Positions 34,549 to 44,372 of a stretch of 57,574 bases of DNA are shown here, one piece after another. The notes beneath the pieces were generated by a model. It had not been told where the DNA came from. It saw nothing but the letters and a program-made list of their open reading frames with translations, and searched no databases. Made by a program: the position numbers and the translations under genes. This stretch comes from Ruegeria denitrificans (GTDB lineage Bacteria > Pseudomonadota > Alphaproteobacteria > Rhodobacterales > Rhodobacteraceae). The DNA lies in the NCBI RefSeq assembly GCF_001458295.1, contig NZ_CYUD01000019.1, forward strand, positions 1-57,574, read 5' to 3'. Position 1 is the first letter of the stretch, and each line of letters opens with the position of its first letter.

Positions 34549-34579
34549 CATGTACACCCTCTACCTGCTAGAGGTTCAA
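34549..34579 (-). promoter_or_regulatory. MerR-type metal-responsive promoter, site C
   Basis: On the minus strand the site has a -35 box TTGAAC (34579-34574), a 19-bp spacer with CTCTAGCAGGTAGAGGG, and a -10 box TACATG (34554-34549). It matches sites A and B in layout and palindrome. It should drive the SCO/Dsb operon and lies between it and the divergent MerR gene, so it may autoregulate too. Confidence 0.82.
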
Positions 34580-34688
34580 AGGGGATTTTGAGCCTGCGGC
34601 TGGGTGTCACAGGTCCACCGGCTGGAAGTTACTATTGTGCGGTACCGACGCGAACCTACATAAGCTGTAACTTTGCAAGGGGACCCAA

Positions 34689-35117
34689 ATGCTGACGATC
34701 GGAACGCTCGGAAAAAAGACAGGAACCAAGGTTCAGACGATCCGCTACTACGAGCAGATCGGACTAATGCCGGAACCGGAACGCACTGAAGGTGGCCAGC
34801 GGCGTTACGGCCATGCCGAACTGGATCGCCTTGCATTCATCCGTCATTCCCGCCAATTGGGGTTTTCGCTTGAGGCGATACGTGAACTGCTTGATTTGTC
34901 CGACGATCCGGATCGCCCATGTCATGAAGCCGACAGTATCGCGCGCCGGCAACTCAAACAGATTGAGCAAAGAATGGAGCGGCTAGAAGCGTTGCGGACC
35001 GAGCTGGAGCGCATGGTGCATGAATGCAGTGGCGGCAACACCTCGGATTGTCGCGTTCTCGAAGTTCTACGCGATCATTCCGAATGTCTTACTGATCACG
35101 AAGACATCGGCGCCTGA
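34689..35117 (+). CDS. MerR-family heavy-metal regulator (CadR/ZntR-like)
   Basis: A 142-aa regulator beginning LTIGTLGKKTGTKVQTIRYYEQIGLM, a MerR winged helix. It is followed by the dimerisation helix and a C-terminal loop ECSGGNTSDCRVLEVL, with cysteines placed as in CadR/ZntR-type metal sensors. A further Cys (PDRPCHE, near residue 79) matches the ligand at the start of the dimerisation helix. A His or Cys near the end (HSECLTDH) could also bind metal. It is divergent from the SCO/Dsb operon, and three promoters in the window have the palindrome and 19-bp spacer this family uses. The inferred signal is a divalent metal such as zinc, cadmium or lead; copper cannot be excluded. Confidence 0.9.
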   Translation: MLTIGTLGKKTGTKVQTIRYYEQIGLMPEPERTEGGQRRYGHAELDRLAFIRHSRQLGFSLEAIRELLDLSDDPDRPCHEADSIARRQLKQIEQRMERLEALRTELERMVHECSGGNTSDCRVLEVLRDHSECLTDHEDIGA

Positions 35118-35185
35118 CTTTGAAAGGTGGTTTAATACAGGCCCTGAGATTGCCCCTCATGGGGGAAGGAATGCAAGCTAGAGAT

Positions 35186-35605
35186 TTAGTTAAATCGTTT
35201 TTGTAACGCTGTATTCAGTGCCTCTGACAAAGAAACCACAACAATGATTGCCAACGTCACGGTCGCAGCCTTTTCATACTGAAACGACCGTACATAGGTT
35301 TGCACATACAACCCGATGCCACCGGCACTGACAATGCCCAGTATCAAGCTTTCACGCAGATTTAGCTCAAACCGAAATACGATATCGCGCATGATCACAG
35401 GCGCCATCTGCGGCCAGATCGCCCAACGCAACTGTTGAATTCTGTTGGCTCCCGCGCTTTCAAGCGCCGCCACAGGAGCGATAGCAACGTTGTCGATGGC
35501 TTCCGCATAGAACTTTGCCAGCATGCCGGTCGCGTGAAATGTAATTGCCAGAATATCGGGAAGTGGACCCAACCCAACAGCACCGACCATTAGCATAGGG
35601 GGCAA
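35186..35605 (-). pseudogene. Truncated PhnE-type phosphonate ABC permease
   Basis: This carries only the C-terminal half of a binding-protein-dependent permease. It includes the coupling (EAA) loop AIAPVAALESAGANRIQQL and later helices ending TAALQKRFN-like. The normal N-terminal helices are absent, and the sequence upstream of 35605 to the M81 gene has no matching frame. The PhnC and PhnD partners are also missing. It is most likely a deletion remnant. Confidence 0.75.
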
Positions 35606-35830
35606 GCAGAAGTGCGCTGCACTTGCGTTAAAATTGAAATCCGACGCCGAAAGCTGACATTCAGATCAAAGGAATTGTGAGCAGCTTGCCGTAACGCCTC
35701 AACACGGCTTCGAGTAGCACTTTCCTTTCAAATTACCCTCTCAATCAAGCGACAGAATGGAAGCCTCCCGATCGCATGCCTGTTCTCATTGGTCAGCCGG
35801 AGAATGAGTAGTTCCGAATTAAATTGACCT

Positions 35831-37336
35831 TCATTTTTGTCGGCAGGTGGAAGCATTGCAAGTGTTAGGCAGTCGTCTGGCGACACATTTGTAAGAGATT
35901 CTTTCAAGGTCGCAGAGAAAAGCGCCTGGAGAAGAAACCGCAAATACATCTCTTGCTATAGGCTCAAAATCTGCCCGGAAATGTGCGGTACTTTTGACGC
36001 AAATCACTGAATAACTCTCAGGGGTTAGGCCGATATGAGTAAAATGCGCGCGATCCAGACATTGATTGCGTAGACTTGTGACAACAAGATCGATTTCGGC
36101 CTCTTGCCCAACCAAACGCAGCGCCGCCGTCTTGCCAAGCGTTGCGACACCACCCCCATACATTTCTCCGGTATAGCGGCAAGTGCCGTCACCCAAAGCC
36201 AGAACCTCAAACTCGGCTCTGACTGAAATCTGGCCAGCCAAACCGGACTTTGCGCCAATTGCCAATTCGACCAAAGCGCCTTCCCCAGCCTCATGGGCTT
36301 GCTTTGCACTTTCCGGATCATGGAACAAACCCATCAAGACATTCTTTGTCCCACCTTCAATCAGCGCGGCCAACAGTCCCGTGGTATCAGACGTTCCGCC
36401 TGCACCGGCGTTGTCCTGAACATCTGCGAGAACAACAGGTTTCTTCCGCTTTTGACGACAAGTCGAAACGGCTTCCACCAGAGACAGCATAGAACAATCG
36501 AGGTCGGTTTCCCGGGAAATAAACAAGGTGACGATTTCTTCAGCGACCGCGGCGGCTTTCTGGGCTGTGGATGCGTAGACAACGCAAGACGGGCCGGTGT
36601 CCGGGAAATCTGCTGCTGTGAAACCAAGAGCAATTTCGGCCAAGATTTCCTGCCGCTCAAATCTAACTGGCATTTGGTAGATTTCGTTGAACAACGCGGA
36701 TCCGGTATGCTGCGCATGCAGGGGAATGAGATAAGGCACCGGTTGGAACGCCTTAGAAAGTGTTTCACCCGCTATCAAACGCTGCAGGATAGGTACACAG
36801 CGGGCGCCGGTTTCCGCCATATCCAAATGAGGATAGGTTCTAAAGATCGACAGGTAGTCCGCGTGTTCGACCATCTCGGAGGATACATTGGCGTGCAGAT
36901 CCAAACTTGCGACAACTGGAACCTCGGGACCTACGGCTTCACGTACACGACGCAGAATTTCTCCTTCACCGTCAGCAAAGCTTTCGGTAACCATTGCCCC
37001 ATGGAGATCTAGGTAGACGCCATCAATGTGCCCTGCGTCCCGAATTCCGTTCAACATCATCTCACAAATCGTTTCGAACGCATGATCCGTTACATGAGCG
37101 GATGGCTCAGCAGAGCACCACAGTACCGGAATGACCTCAAAACCCACCTCCTTTGCCGCTGCGGCAAAACCCGCGATGGGAAGGTTCATGCCCTCGGTAT
37201 CCGAGATAACCTGTCCATCGTGCAACATACCGGGCCAGGAATCCGCCATTTCAAACTCGTGCAGACCGGCTTTTGTCACACCAAAACAATTGGTTTCATG
37301 CTGAAATCCTGCGATTGCAATACGCTTGGTCGTCAT
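35831..37336 (-). CDS. M81-family metallopeptidase (MlrC-like)
   Basis: A 501-aa protein. The N-terminus RIAIAGFQHETNCFG carries the conserved QHExN, and YLDLHGAMVTE and VASLDLHANVS provide likely metal ligands. The C-terminal DUF1485/MlrC domain includes DVQDNAGAGGTSDTTGLL and VKSTAHFRADFEPIA. MlrC degrades linearised microcystin; most relatives act on unknown compounds. Its ATG overlaps the stop of the amidohydrolase gene (TAATG). It is the last gene of the transporter operon, which suggests it hydrolyses the imported compound. Confidence 0.9.
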   Translation of the reverse strand: MTTKRIAIAGFQHETNCFGVTKAGLHEFEMADSWPGMLHDGQVISDTEGMNLPIAGFAAAAKEVGFEVIPVLWCSAEPSAHVTDHAFETICEMMLNGIRDAGHIDGVYLDLHGAMVTESFADGEGEILRRVREAVGPEVPVVASLDLHANVSSEMVEHADYLSIFRTYPHLDMAETGARCVPILQRLIAGETLSKAFQPVPYLIPLHAQHTGSALFNEIYQMPVRFERQEILAEIALGFTAADFPDTGPSCVVYASTAQKAAAVAEEIVTLFISRETDLDCSMLSLVEAVSTCRQKRKKPVVLADVQDNAGAGGTSDTTGLLAALIEGGTKNVLMGLFHDPESAKQAHEAGEGALVELAIGAKSGLAGQISVRAEFEVLALGDGTCRYTGEMYGGGVATLGKTAALRLVGQEAEIDLVVTSLRNQCLDRAHFTHIGLTPESYSVICVKSTAHFRADFEPIARDVFAVSSPGAFLCDLERISYKCVARRLPNTCNASTCRQK

Positions 37337-38982
37337 TAGGTGAGCTCGATTTTTTGTTTGGCATGCGAGGCAGCAAATACTCTTTGACCGTTGCGGATCG
37401 TTTCAAGCACCCGTGTCTCTGTCAGGCTGTCCGGATCATGAAGAGGGTTACGCGAAAGGACCGCAAAGTCGGCAACTTTACCAGGTTCAATAGATCCCCG
37501 CTGATCCTCTTTGAAGACCTGCCAGGCTGCGTCGATGGTCTGGGCACGCAAAGCTGACAGAACGCTGATCTTTTGATCCTCGCCAAGCACGCGGCCAGAG
37601 CCAGACTTTCGATTTACTGCACAATGGGCCAGGTGGATCGGGCGTGTCGGCGTGACTGAGGCATCATTGTGGATCGTATATCTCACGCCGTACCGTTCAG
37701 CTGACGCCGCTGGGGATATCCGCTCGGACCGCTCAGGCCCCAGGAAAGTGTCGTAATGACGATCTCCCCAATAATATACATGAGCGGGAAAGAAGCTGAC
37801 GGTAAGCCCAAGCTGAGCCATACGCTCTAACTGATCATCCCGCAAAGCCTGACCATGAATAATTGTGTGACGATGATCTTCGCGTGGGTGCACGTGAAGC
37901 GTTTTTTCAACAGCATCGATGAACATCTCCGCGCCGGCATCCCCATTGCAGTGGCAATGAATCTGAAAGCCCTTGCTATGGAGTTTTCTAACGTCAGCAT
38001 CCAGCTGACCTTGCGAAGTATAAACCATACCACAAGGATGATCCGGGTCCGTCAGTCTGAAATAGGGGGCAGACAGAAAGGCGGTCTGTAACTGAAAGGC
38101 TCCGTCCGTGAACAGTTTGCGCGGCCCCAGTGTGAAATGCGGGTTACCGGGCCAGTTCGCGTCGATCCAGTCAGCAGACAACTCAGGCTCCAGACTTCCC
38201 ACTGGCAAGAGTTCTATGTCAATTCCCGGGTCCTTATCTGCAGGCAGACTGGCGAAGTGGTCCAGCATGGTTTGGGACGCCCAGGCATTTTGGGCATAGG
38301 TCACTCCGTGCGACAGGTATTCATCCCGACAGGCGTCAAAGCCCTTCCAAAACCTTTTGCGGTCGATCAGGAAATCCGTGTCGCCCATCTCACCCATTGC
38401 CGAAAGCCCTTCGATCAATCCGGTCAGGGCTCCGGTTCTTGTGTCACGGCCAAAGCGGCCGCCTTCCGGGTCGGGTGTTTGACGGCTAACACCGCGCCTC
38501 TCAAGCGCAAGAGAATTTGCTGCGCCGTTGTGGCCAGACGCATGAATAACCCAGATTGGATGGCGTTGGGACACGCCGTCCAACTCAGACCGCGTGGGCA
38601 TTCGGCTTTCCAGAATAGACGTATTGTCGAACGACACCCCCATGACCCATTCACCGTCGGGCGTTGTGCTGGCCTTTTCCCGAAGCCTGTCCAGCGCCTG
38701 CTCCATATTCTTGCAATCGCCCAATGGGGGCGAGGATAAGTCAACACGAAACAGCCGGATGAACCCCGGATCCGGGAAATGCCCGTGCGGGTCGATAAAG
38801 GCTGGCATAAGAGTGCGACCGTTCAGGTCATACTCGTGCGCGTCCGCAGGCATGCGTGCGCGCAGGTCAGCCTCAGCACCCACTGCCTGAATTCTGTTGC
38901 CTTCGGTCAGAACTGCCTCTGGCGAAGAGTTCTGCGCATCCATGGTCAGGATTGTGCCATTAAAGTAGAGTGTGCTTGGCAT
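37336..38982 (-). CDS. YtcJ-like metal-dependent amidohydrolase
   Basis: A 548-aa enzyme of the amidohydrolase superfamily, subgroup with YtcJ. The N-terminal FNGTILTMDAQ strand is followed by the metal-binding FIDPHGHFPD, then a barrel with HCHCNGDAGAEMFIDAV and HTIIHGQALRDDQ, and YTIHNDASVTPT, which contains the catalytic Asp. It ends in the composite beta domain with ADFAVLSRNPL. These enzymes cleave amide bonds; the substrate is unknown. The ATG at 38982 has AGGA upstream; a longer reading is not needed. It lies 11 bases after the DppF-like gene. Confidence 0.9.
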   Translation of the reverse strand: MPSTLYFNGTILTMDAQNSSPEAVLTEGNRIQAVGAEADLRARMPADAHEYDLNGRTLMPAFIDPHGHFPDPGFIRLFRVDLSSPPLGDCKNMEQALDRLREKASTTPDGEWVMGVSFDNTSILESRMPTRSELDGVSQRHPIWVIHASGHNGAANSLALERRGVSRQTPDPEGGRFGRDTRTGALTGLIEGLSAMGEMGDTDFLIDRKRFWKGFDACRDEYLSHGVTYAQNAWASQTMLDHFASLPADKDPGIDIELLPVGSLEPELSADWIDANWPGNPHFTLGPRKLFTDGAFQLQTAFLSAPYFRLTDPDHPCGMVYTSQGQLDADVRKLHSKGFQIHCHCNGDAGAEMFIDAVEKTLHVHPREDHRHTIIHGQALRDDQLERMAQLGLTVSFFPAHVYYWGDRHYDTFLGPERSERISPAASAERYGVRYTIHNDASVTPTRPIHLAHCAVNRKSGSGRVLGEDQKISVLSALRAQTIDAAWQVFKEDQRGSIEPGKVADFAVLSRNPLHDPDSLTETRVLETIRNGQRVFAASHAKQKIELT

Positions 38983-38993
38983 TGTATTTCCTA

Positions 38994-39917
38994 CTAAGAC
39001 AGTGGTGCCAGACAACGCAGCCCGTGGCCGCTGTTCACTTCCCATTCCGGGGTCTGGGTGCATATGTCCTTGGCAAAAGGACAACGTTCGCGGAATTCAC
39101 ACCCCGAAGGACGCTTGAGCAAGCTGGGAGGTTCCCCTTTGAGGGCGATCCGTTCCAATCGCGCGTCCGGGTCCGGCTCTGGATTGGCACTCAGAAGACA
39201 GCGCGTATAGGGATGGCGCGGGTCGTTGAAGATCGTCTCGGTTGTGCCCTCTTCGACCAAACGGCCCAGATACATGATGCCCATTCTATCGGCCACGTGG
39301 CGCACAACGCTGAGGTTATGCGTGATGATGACCATCGCCAAACCCAGCCTTTCGCGCAGATCGTTGAGCAGGTTCAGCAACTCGCCCTGTACCGACACAT
39401 CCAGACCAGCTGTTGGCTCATCCGCAAGGATCAGCTTGGGTTCCAACGCCAATGCGCGTGCTACGCCCACACGCCGCGCCTGGCCGCCTGACAGTTGATA
39501 AGGATACCGGTCTGCAAAATGTGTAGGCAGGTTCACCATTTCCAACAGACGCTTGGCCTCGGCATCCAGATCGCGGTCTTTCATGCCCTGAATGCGATAG
39601 GGTTCGGTGATCAGGCTGCGGATGGTCAGGCGTGGCGAGAGGCTGCCGACTGGGTCCTGAAACATCATTGTCATGTCTTTGCGCAACGGGCGCATGACAC
39701 TTTCCGGCGCGCCCCGAATTTCCTGACCCTCAAAAGTAACCGAACCATCTTGCGCAGGCGCGAGACCCGCAATGGCGCGAATAACCGTGGTTTTGCCAGA
39801 ACCACTTTCACCAACCAGCGCGTAGGTCTCGCCGGGTTCTACGGTAAAGCTTACACCCGCCAATACATTGACCGGGCCATAGCTGGTTTTTAGGCCCACG
39901 ACGTTTAGCAAGCTCAT
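38994..39917 (-). CDS. Peptide-type ABC transporter ATPase (OppF/DppF-like)
   Basis: A 307-aa ATPase with Walker A GESGSGKT, signature LSGGQARRVGVARAL, Walker B LILADEP and an H-loop in ITHN. The C-terminal oligopeptide-transporter extension includes CEFRERCPFAKDIC, a probable iron-sulfur cysteine cluster. The start at 39917 overlaps the stop of the partner ATPase by 4 bases and has GGAGG upstream. Confidence 0.93.
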   Translation of the reverse strand: MSLLNVVGLKTSYGPVNVLAGVSFTVEPGETYALVGESGSGKTTVIRAIAGLAPAQDGSVTFEGQEIRGAPESVMRPLRKDMTMMFQDPVGSLSPRLTIRSLITEPYRIQGMKDRDLDAEAKRLLEMVNLPTHFADRYPYQLSGGQARRVGVARALALEPKLILADEPTAGLDVSVQGELLNLLNDLRERLGLAMVIITHNLSVVRHVADRMGIMYLGRLVEEGTTETIFNDPRHPYTRCLLSANPEPDPDARLERIALKGEPPSLLKRPSGCEFRERCPFAKDICTQTPEWEVNSGHGLRCLAPLS

Positions 39918-40894
39918 GTTGTGACCTCCTCGTGGTTCAGCCAGCATGCTGCGTGATGGCCTTCTTTCAATTGATCCAGTGGCGGCACTTCGGTGGCACA
40001 GCGTGACATGGCTTGATCACAACGGTCCCGGAAAATGCAGCCCTCCGGAAGGTTGGCCAGATCGGGCACTTCACCGGGGATGGTTGGCAAAACACGGGCG
40101 CGCTCTTTGATGTGGCCAGGATCGCACTCGATCAGACGGCGGGTGTAGGGGTGTTTGGGATCGTGGAAAATCTCACGCACATCCCCGCTTTCGACAACCG
40201 CGCCCGCATACATCACCACCACCCGATCGCAGAGTTCTGCGATTACACCCAAATGGTGCGAGATGAACAGGATGGCGCAGTGAAACTCGCGCTGCAGCTC
40301 TTGCAGGCGCTCGATGATCTGCACCTCAAGCGTCGCATCCAGCGCCGTTGTCGGCTCATCCGCAATCAAAAGGTCGGGTTCTGACATCAACGCCATTGCG
40401 ATGGCGATCCGTTGGCGCATGCCACCCGAGAATTCATGCGGATACTGCTTCAGCCGCGCTTCGGGATCGGGAATGCCAACAGCGCCCAGCATCTTGGCCG
40501 CGTGGGCCAGCTTGTCGGCTTTTGACTGTTTTGAACGGTGCTGAATGTCCAGCATCTGCTGCCCGATGGTCAAAACAGGATTATGGGTTTGCATAGGATC
40601 CTGAAAGACAATCGACATATCCGCCCCGCGCAGGTCGCGCATATGTCGTTCGGAGGCCTGCAACAGGTCCTGCCCCTTGAACCTGATTTCTCCCTCGCGG
40701 AACCGCGTATTGGGTGCGGTCAAACGCAGGATGGATGAGATCAGGGTGGATTTGCCACAGCCGGATTCCCCGACGATGCCGACGATTTCACCTTTGTTGA
40801 CGTCGAAAGTTATGTCTCTCAGGGCTTTGAGGTCGCCGCGGCCAGTTTCATAATCGACGCTGAGGTGGTCGATTTCCAGAAGTGTTTCGGTCAT
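39914..40894 (-). CDS. Peptide-type ABC transporter ATPase (OppD/DppD-like)
   Basis: A 326-aa ATPase with Walker A GESGCGKST, signature FSGGMRQRIAIAMAL, Walker B LLIADEP and H-loop SHHL. The C-terminal oligopeptide domain with CIFRDRCDQAMSRC is present. Its start overlaps the permease stop by 4 bases, so genes 41748-38994 are coupled. It pairs with the DppF-like ATPase. Confidence 0.93.
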   Translation of the reverse strand: MTETLLEIDHLSVDYETGRGDLKALRDITFDVNKGEIVGIVGESGCGKSTLISSILRLTAPNTRFREGEIRFKGQDLLQASERHMRDLRGADMSIVFQDPMQTHNPVLTIGQQMLDIQHRSKQSKADKLAHAAKMLGAVGIPDPEARLKQYPHEFSGGMRQRIAIAMALMSEPDLLIADEPTTALDATLEVQIIERLQELQREFHCAILFISHHLGVIAELCDRVVVMYAGAVVESGDVREIFHDPKHPYTRRLIECDPGHIKERARVLPTIPGEVPDLANLPEGCIFRDRCDQAMSRCATEVPPLDQLKEGHHAACWLNHEEVTT

Positions 40895-41748
40895 CGTTGT
40901 TTCCTCAGTTTCGGGTCAACTACGTCGCGCAGACTTTCACCCAGGAACGTGAAGCCAAGCGTCGCCAGAATGATCGGAAGGCCTCCGCCTACCACCAGCC
41001 AAGGCGTCTGGCGGATCAGGGAATAGCCATCCTTAAGCAATGCCCCCCAGCTGGGAGTCGGAGGTTTCACACCCAGCCCCAAAAAGGACAGGCCAGCCTC
41101 CAGCGCGATGACAGTGGGGATATCCATCGCGGCTAGCACCGCTAACACGCCGATTATATTAGGCAGCATATGCACGCCCAGAATGCGCGCCATGCTGGCC
41201 CCCATCGACCGCTCGGCCAGAATGAACTCAGAGTTGCGCAGCGTCAGTGTCTGAGTTCGCGCAACGCGCCCATAAGTTGGGATTGAGGTTGCCATGACGA
41301 CGAAGACCACCGTCTGCAGGCTGGGCCCGATTAGGGCGACAACGGCCAGCGCGAACATTACCGTCGGAAATGATCGGATGGTATCGAAAAACAACATCAG
41401 AAGGTTATCAAGCCATTTCGGCCCATACCCAGCAATCATGCCCAGCGTCAGGCCAATCGCCATTGCGCCGAACACGGCGGGCAACGCCACCTTGAGCGCA
41501 ACTTGGCCCCCAGCGATTACCCGCGAAAACGTATCGCGCCCTAGTTGATCTGTGCCCAGTAGATGTGCCGCGGACGGTCCTTGCAAGCGGGATTTGATAT
41601 CCATCGCAATCGGGTCATAGGGCACGATCCAATAGGCAAAGATGGCGCAGAATACGATAACACCGACGATGATTAAGCCCATAAGACCAAGCGGGTCGCG
41701 GGCGACGCCGACTACAATCTGGCCAAGTTCGGAACGAGATTTTTCCAT
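40891..41748 (-). CDS. Peptide-type ABC transporter permease (OppC/DppC-like)
   Basis: A 285-aa permease with about six helices and the family's N-terminal extension. Characteristic segments are HLLGTDQLGRDTFSRVIAGG and the coupling loop LAERSMGASMARILGVHMLP. It is typical of the second permease of peptide or nickel transporters. It follows the DppB-like gene by 12 bases. Confidence 0.93.
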   Translation of the reverse strand: MEKSRSELGQIVVGVARDPLGLMGLIIVGVIVFCAIFAYWIVPYDPIAMDIKSRLQGPSAAHLLGTDQLGRDTFSRVIAGGQVALKVALPAVFGAMAIGLTLGMIAGYGPKWLDNLLMLFFDTIRSFPTVMFALAVVALIGPSLQTVVFVVMATSIPTYGRVARTQTLTLRNSEFILAERSMGASMARILGVHMLPNIIGVLAVLAAMDIPTVIALEAGLSFLGLGVKPPTPSWGALLKDGYSLIRQTPWLVVGGGLPIILATLGFTFLGESLRDVVDPKLRKQR

Positions 41749-41760
41749 AACGCTCCCTCC

Positions 41761-42699
41761 TCAATGAGCTGTGCGTGCACGTGGGTCGAGCAACGCATTG
41801 ATCAGATCAGCCAATGCGGTCGACACCACGAACAACGCCGTAGATACAAGGACCGTGCCCATCACAATCGGGTAGTTACGGGTCGTAATGCTATCGATAA
41901 CCAACTTGCCCAAGCCTGGACGGGCAAAGACGATTTCAGCAAAAACGGCCGAGCTGAGAAGAAAGCCCATCCCAACCCCGATCACTGTGACCACCGGCAG
42001 AATGGCGATACGCAATGCGTAAACCATGACCACACGTCGCTCAGCGATACCAAATGCTCGGGCCGTGCGCACATGGCTTTCGCCCATAACTTCCAGCATC
42101 GACGCCCGCACCAGCCGGGCAATATAGCCAACCCAGCTGAGGCCGATGGCGAACGCGGGCAGAACCAGATGGTCAAGGCGGTCCCAGAACCCTTCTCCGG
42201 CGCCGATTGCCGGGAACCATTGCAGATGCACGGCAAAAATCAAAAGCGCCAAGAGTGCAACAACAAAGGCTGGGGCAGCGACAAAGCTGACTGAAACGGC
42301 AGCAGCGATCCTGTCGATCAACGTGTTTGGATGCGCAGCTGCATATGCGCCAAGTGCAATCCCCAGTGTTGCAGACCACAGGATCGAGGCAAAAATCAGT
42401 TCCAGAGTGAATGGCAACTGCTGGAACACAATCTCGGTCACGGACCGGCCCGAGAAAACATCGGTTCCAAGGTCACCCTGCAGAAGATTCCCATAGAAGA
42501 TCAAAAGCTGTTTCCAGATTGGTTGATCAAGCCCCAGCGCTGCGGTGAGTTGGGCCTGAAGCTCGGGCGTGGCGCGCGGACCCAGCATGATCTGGACCGG
42601 GTCGCCTGGCACGGCGCGGATCATCAGGAACATGGCGGTGACCGCCACGAACAGGATGAGCAGCGACAGCCCGAAGCGACGGGTTGCGAAATTCAACAT
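41761..42699 (-). CDS. Peptide-type ABC transporter permease (OppB/DppB-like)
   Basis: A 312-aa permease with six helices, beginning FATRRFGLSLLILFVAVTAMF with the PGDPVQIMLG segment that marks the DppB family. The coupling loop is HVRTARAFGIAERRVVMVYALR. I give the ATG at 42699; a TTG two codons earlier (42705) is closer to the AAGGAG and cannot be excluded. Confidence 0.93.
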   Translation of the reverse strand: MLNFATRRFGLSLLILFVAVTAMFLMIRAVPGDPVQIMLGPRATPELQAQLTAALGLDQPIWKQLLIFYGNLLQGDLGTDVFSGRSVTEIVFQQLPFTLELIFASILWSATLGIALGAYAAAHPNTLIDRIAAAVSVSFVAAPAFVVALLALLIFAVHLQWFPAIGAGEGFWDRLDHLVLPAFAIGLSWVGYIARLVRASMLEVMGESHVRTARAFGIAERRVVMVYALRIAILPVVTVIGVGMGFLLSSAVFAEIVFARPGLGKLVIDSITTRNYPIVMGTVLVSTALFVVSTALADLINALLDPRARTAH

Positions 42700-42785
42700 A
42701 GCCAACTGGCTCCTTGTGGCTTGATGGCGTTGTTTTTGGTGCGGCGAACGTCACGCGCCCGCCGCACCCGGTCGACCTGGGGAGA

Positions 42786-44351
42786 TCAGGTCGCCTTGCC
42801 GAAATACCGAAGCAGAGACAGGCCATCTGGCCGCAGTGCCGGAATGACGCGTGCGCTGTGAATAACCGGTGTGGCCTCGTGGGTGATGAAGCGATAAGCG
42901 CCGCTTTCTTCCATCAAATCCTGCGCGCGCTGATACATTTCTGCCCGTTTTGCGATATCCGTTTCCGCAGCCGCGGTTTCATGAATTTCATTGAATTCAG
43001 GGCTGTTGAAACGCTCCCAGTTCCATTTTCCGATCTGTTCGGGCGTGAACCACGACGTCGCATAATATGGGTCCGGGGTCATCGAATAGCGGTTCAGAAC
43101 AAGCTGCAGGTTCTCATTGTCTCCAGATGCCCAGAACGCACCGGATTCCAGAACGTTCACCTCAACCGTGATCCCGATCTGTGCCAGCGTTGCCTGAATG
43201 ATCTGGGCAGTTGTTGTAAAAGTCGTCTTGTTCAGCGTATCCAGAGTCAGTGTAACGTTGGTTTCACCGGATTCCGCGAGCAGTTGCGCCGCCTTTTCAA
43301 AATCCGCCGCCGGTGGCACCAGCGAAGAAGGCCTATGCCCGGCAAGGCCCGGTGCGATAATGCCAGTTGCTGGTTCCGCAGCACCAAAATATGCCGCCTC
43401 CAGAATGCTGGGTACATCCACCGCGTGTTGAATCGCCTGCCGCAGTTTTTGATTTTGCAGCTTCGGATGGTCTACGTTCATTCCCATCCAGACATAATAC
43501 AGGGAGGGTTTCTCGACCAGCGATCCACCATTGGGAACCCCGGCACGATAACGCTCGACCGAGCCCAGCGATACGCGGGTTACATCCAGTTCACCCGCCT
43601 CGAACGCGATCTCGGCCGTGTTTTCATCGTCGATCGGATAGATTTCGACAGTATCCCAGGTAGGAGCATCCCCTTTCCAATCGGGGTTACGCTTGAGAAC
43701 GGTCTTTTCCTTGGGCGACCAGCTGTCCCGCAGGTAAGGGCCAGACTCGGCAACCGGATCAGCGCCAATCCGGCCACCGGCAGCTTCGACCGCTGCTTTT
43801 GAGACGATGTTGCCGGTAATGTACGGAAGGGCGATCGACCAGATCGGTGCAAAAGGCTTATTCAGCACAATCGTGCCTTCGCGCTCACCGGTCACCTCCA
43901 CATGGCTGAATGGCCCCAGATCGGGCTTGTTGGGACTGTCGGTCGCGTCGTCCACGATCCGTTCCATGCTGAATTTGACGTCCTCGGCGGTCATGGCGCC
44001 AAATCCGTTGGTGAATCCGATATCGTCACGCAATGCGAACTTGATATGGGTTGGATCAACCTGTTCGATCATCGTCGCCGCATCCAGCTGCCAGCCCCAT
44101 TCCTCGCCTGGTTTGTACTGGATCAGTTTGTTGTAGATCGATGCATGTACTTCTTCTTCGACGACTCCAACGGAATGTGCCGGATCCATGTTCTGTGCAT
44201 CGCCATAAGCCCGCACCCGCAGCACACCATCGTCCGCCGCAAACGCGCGGTTTGCCCACCCCATCGGAAGCGCCGTGGCCGCCCCAAGAGCGGTTGCACC
44301 TTTCAGGAACCCCCGGCGACCTACATTGGCCTTTGTCCATTCGATCTTCAT
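42786..44351 (-). CDS. Extracellular solute-binding protein family 5
   Basis: A 521-aa periplasmic binding protein for peptides or similar compounds. It has a Tat-type signal (NVGRRGFLKGATALGAA). The mature protein begins near residue 39 with DGVLRVRAYGDAQNMDPAHS. Family segments include KFALRDDIGFTNG, the DVKFSMERI motif and LRQAIQHAVDV. It is the ligand-recognition part of the transporter encoded downstream. A Tat signal on a family-5 protein is common in this group of bacteria. Confidence 0.93.
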   Translation of the reverse strand: MKIEWTKANVGRRGFLKGATALGAATALPMGWANRAFAADDGVLRVRAYGDAQNMDPAHSVGVVEEEVHASIYNKLIQYKPGEEWGWQLDAATMIEQVDPTHIKFALRDDIGFTNGFGAMTAEDVKFSMERIVDDATDSPNKPDLGPFSHVEVTGEREGTIVLNKPFAPIWSIALPYITGNIVSKAAVEAAGGRIGADPVAESGPYLRDSWSPKEKTVLKRNPDWKGDAPTWDTVEIYPIDDENTAEIAFEAGELDVTRVSLGSVERYRAGVPNGGSLVEKPSLYYVWMGMNVDHPKLQNQKLRQAIQHAVDVPSILEAAYFGAAEPATGIIAPGLAGHRPSSLVPPAADFEKAAQLLAESGETNVTLTLDTLNKTTFTTTAQIIQATLAQIGITVEVNVLESGAFWASGDNENLQLVLNRYSMTPDPYYATSWFTPEQIGKWNWERFNSPEFNEIHETAAAETDIAKRAEMYQRAQDLMEESGAYRFITHEATPVIHSARVIPALRPDGLSLLRYFGKAT

Positions 44352-44372
44352 AGTATCCTCCCTTGGATTAAA

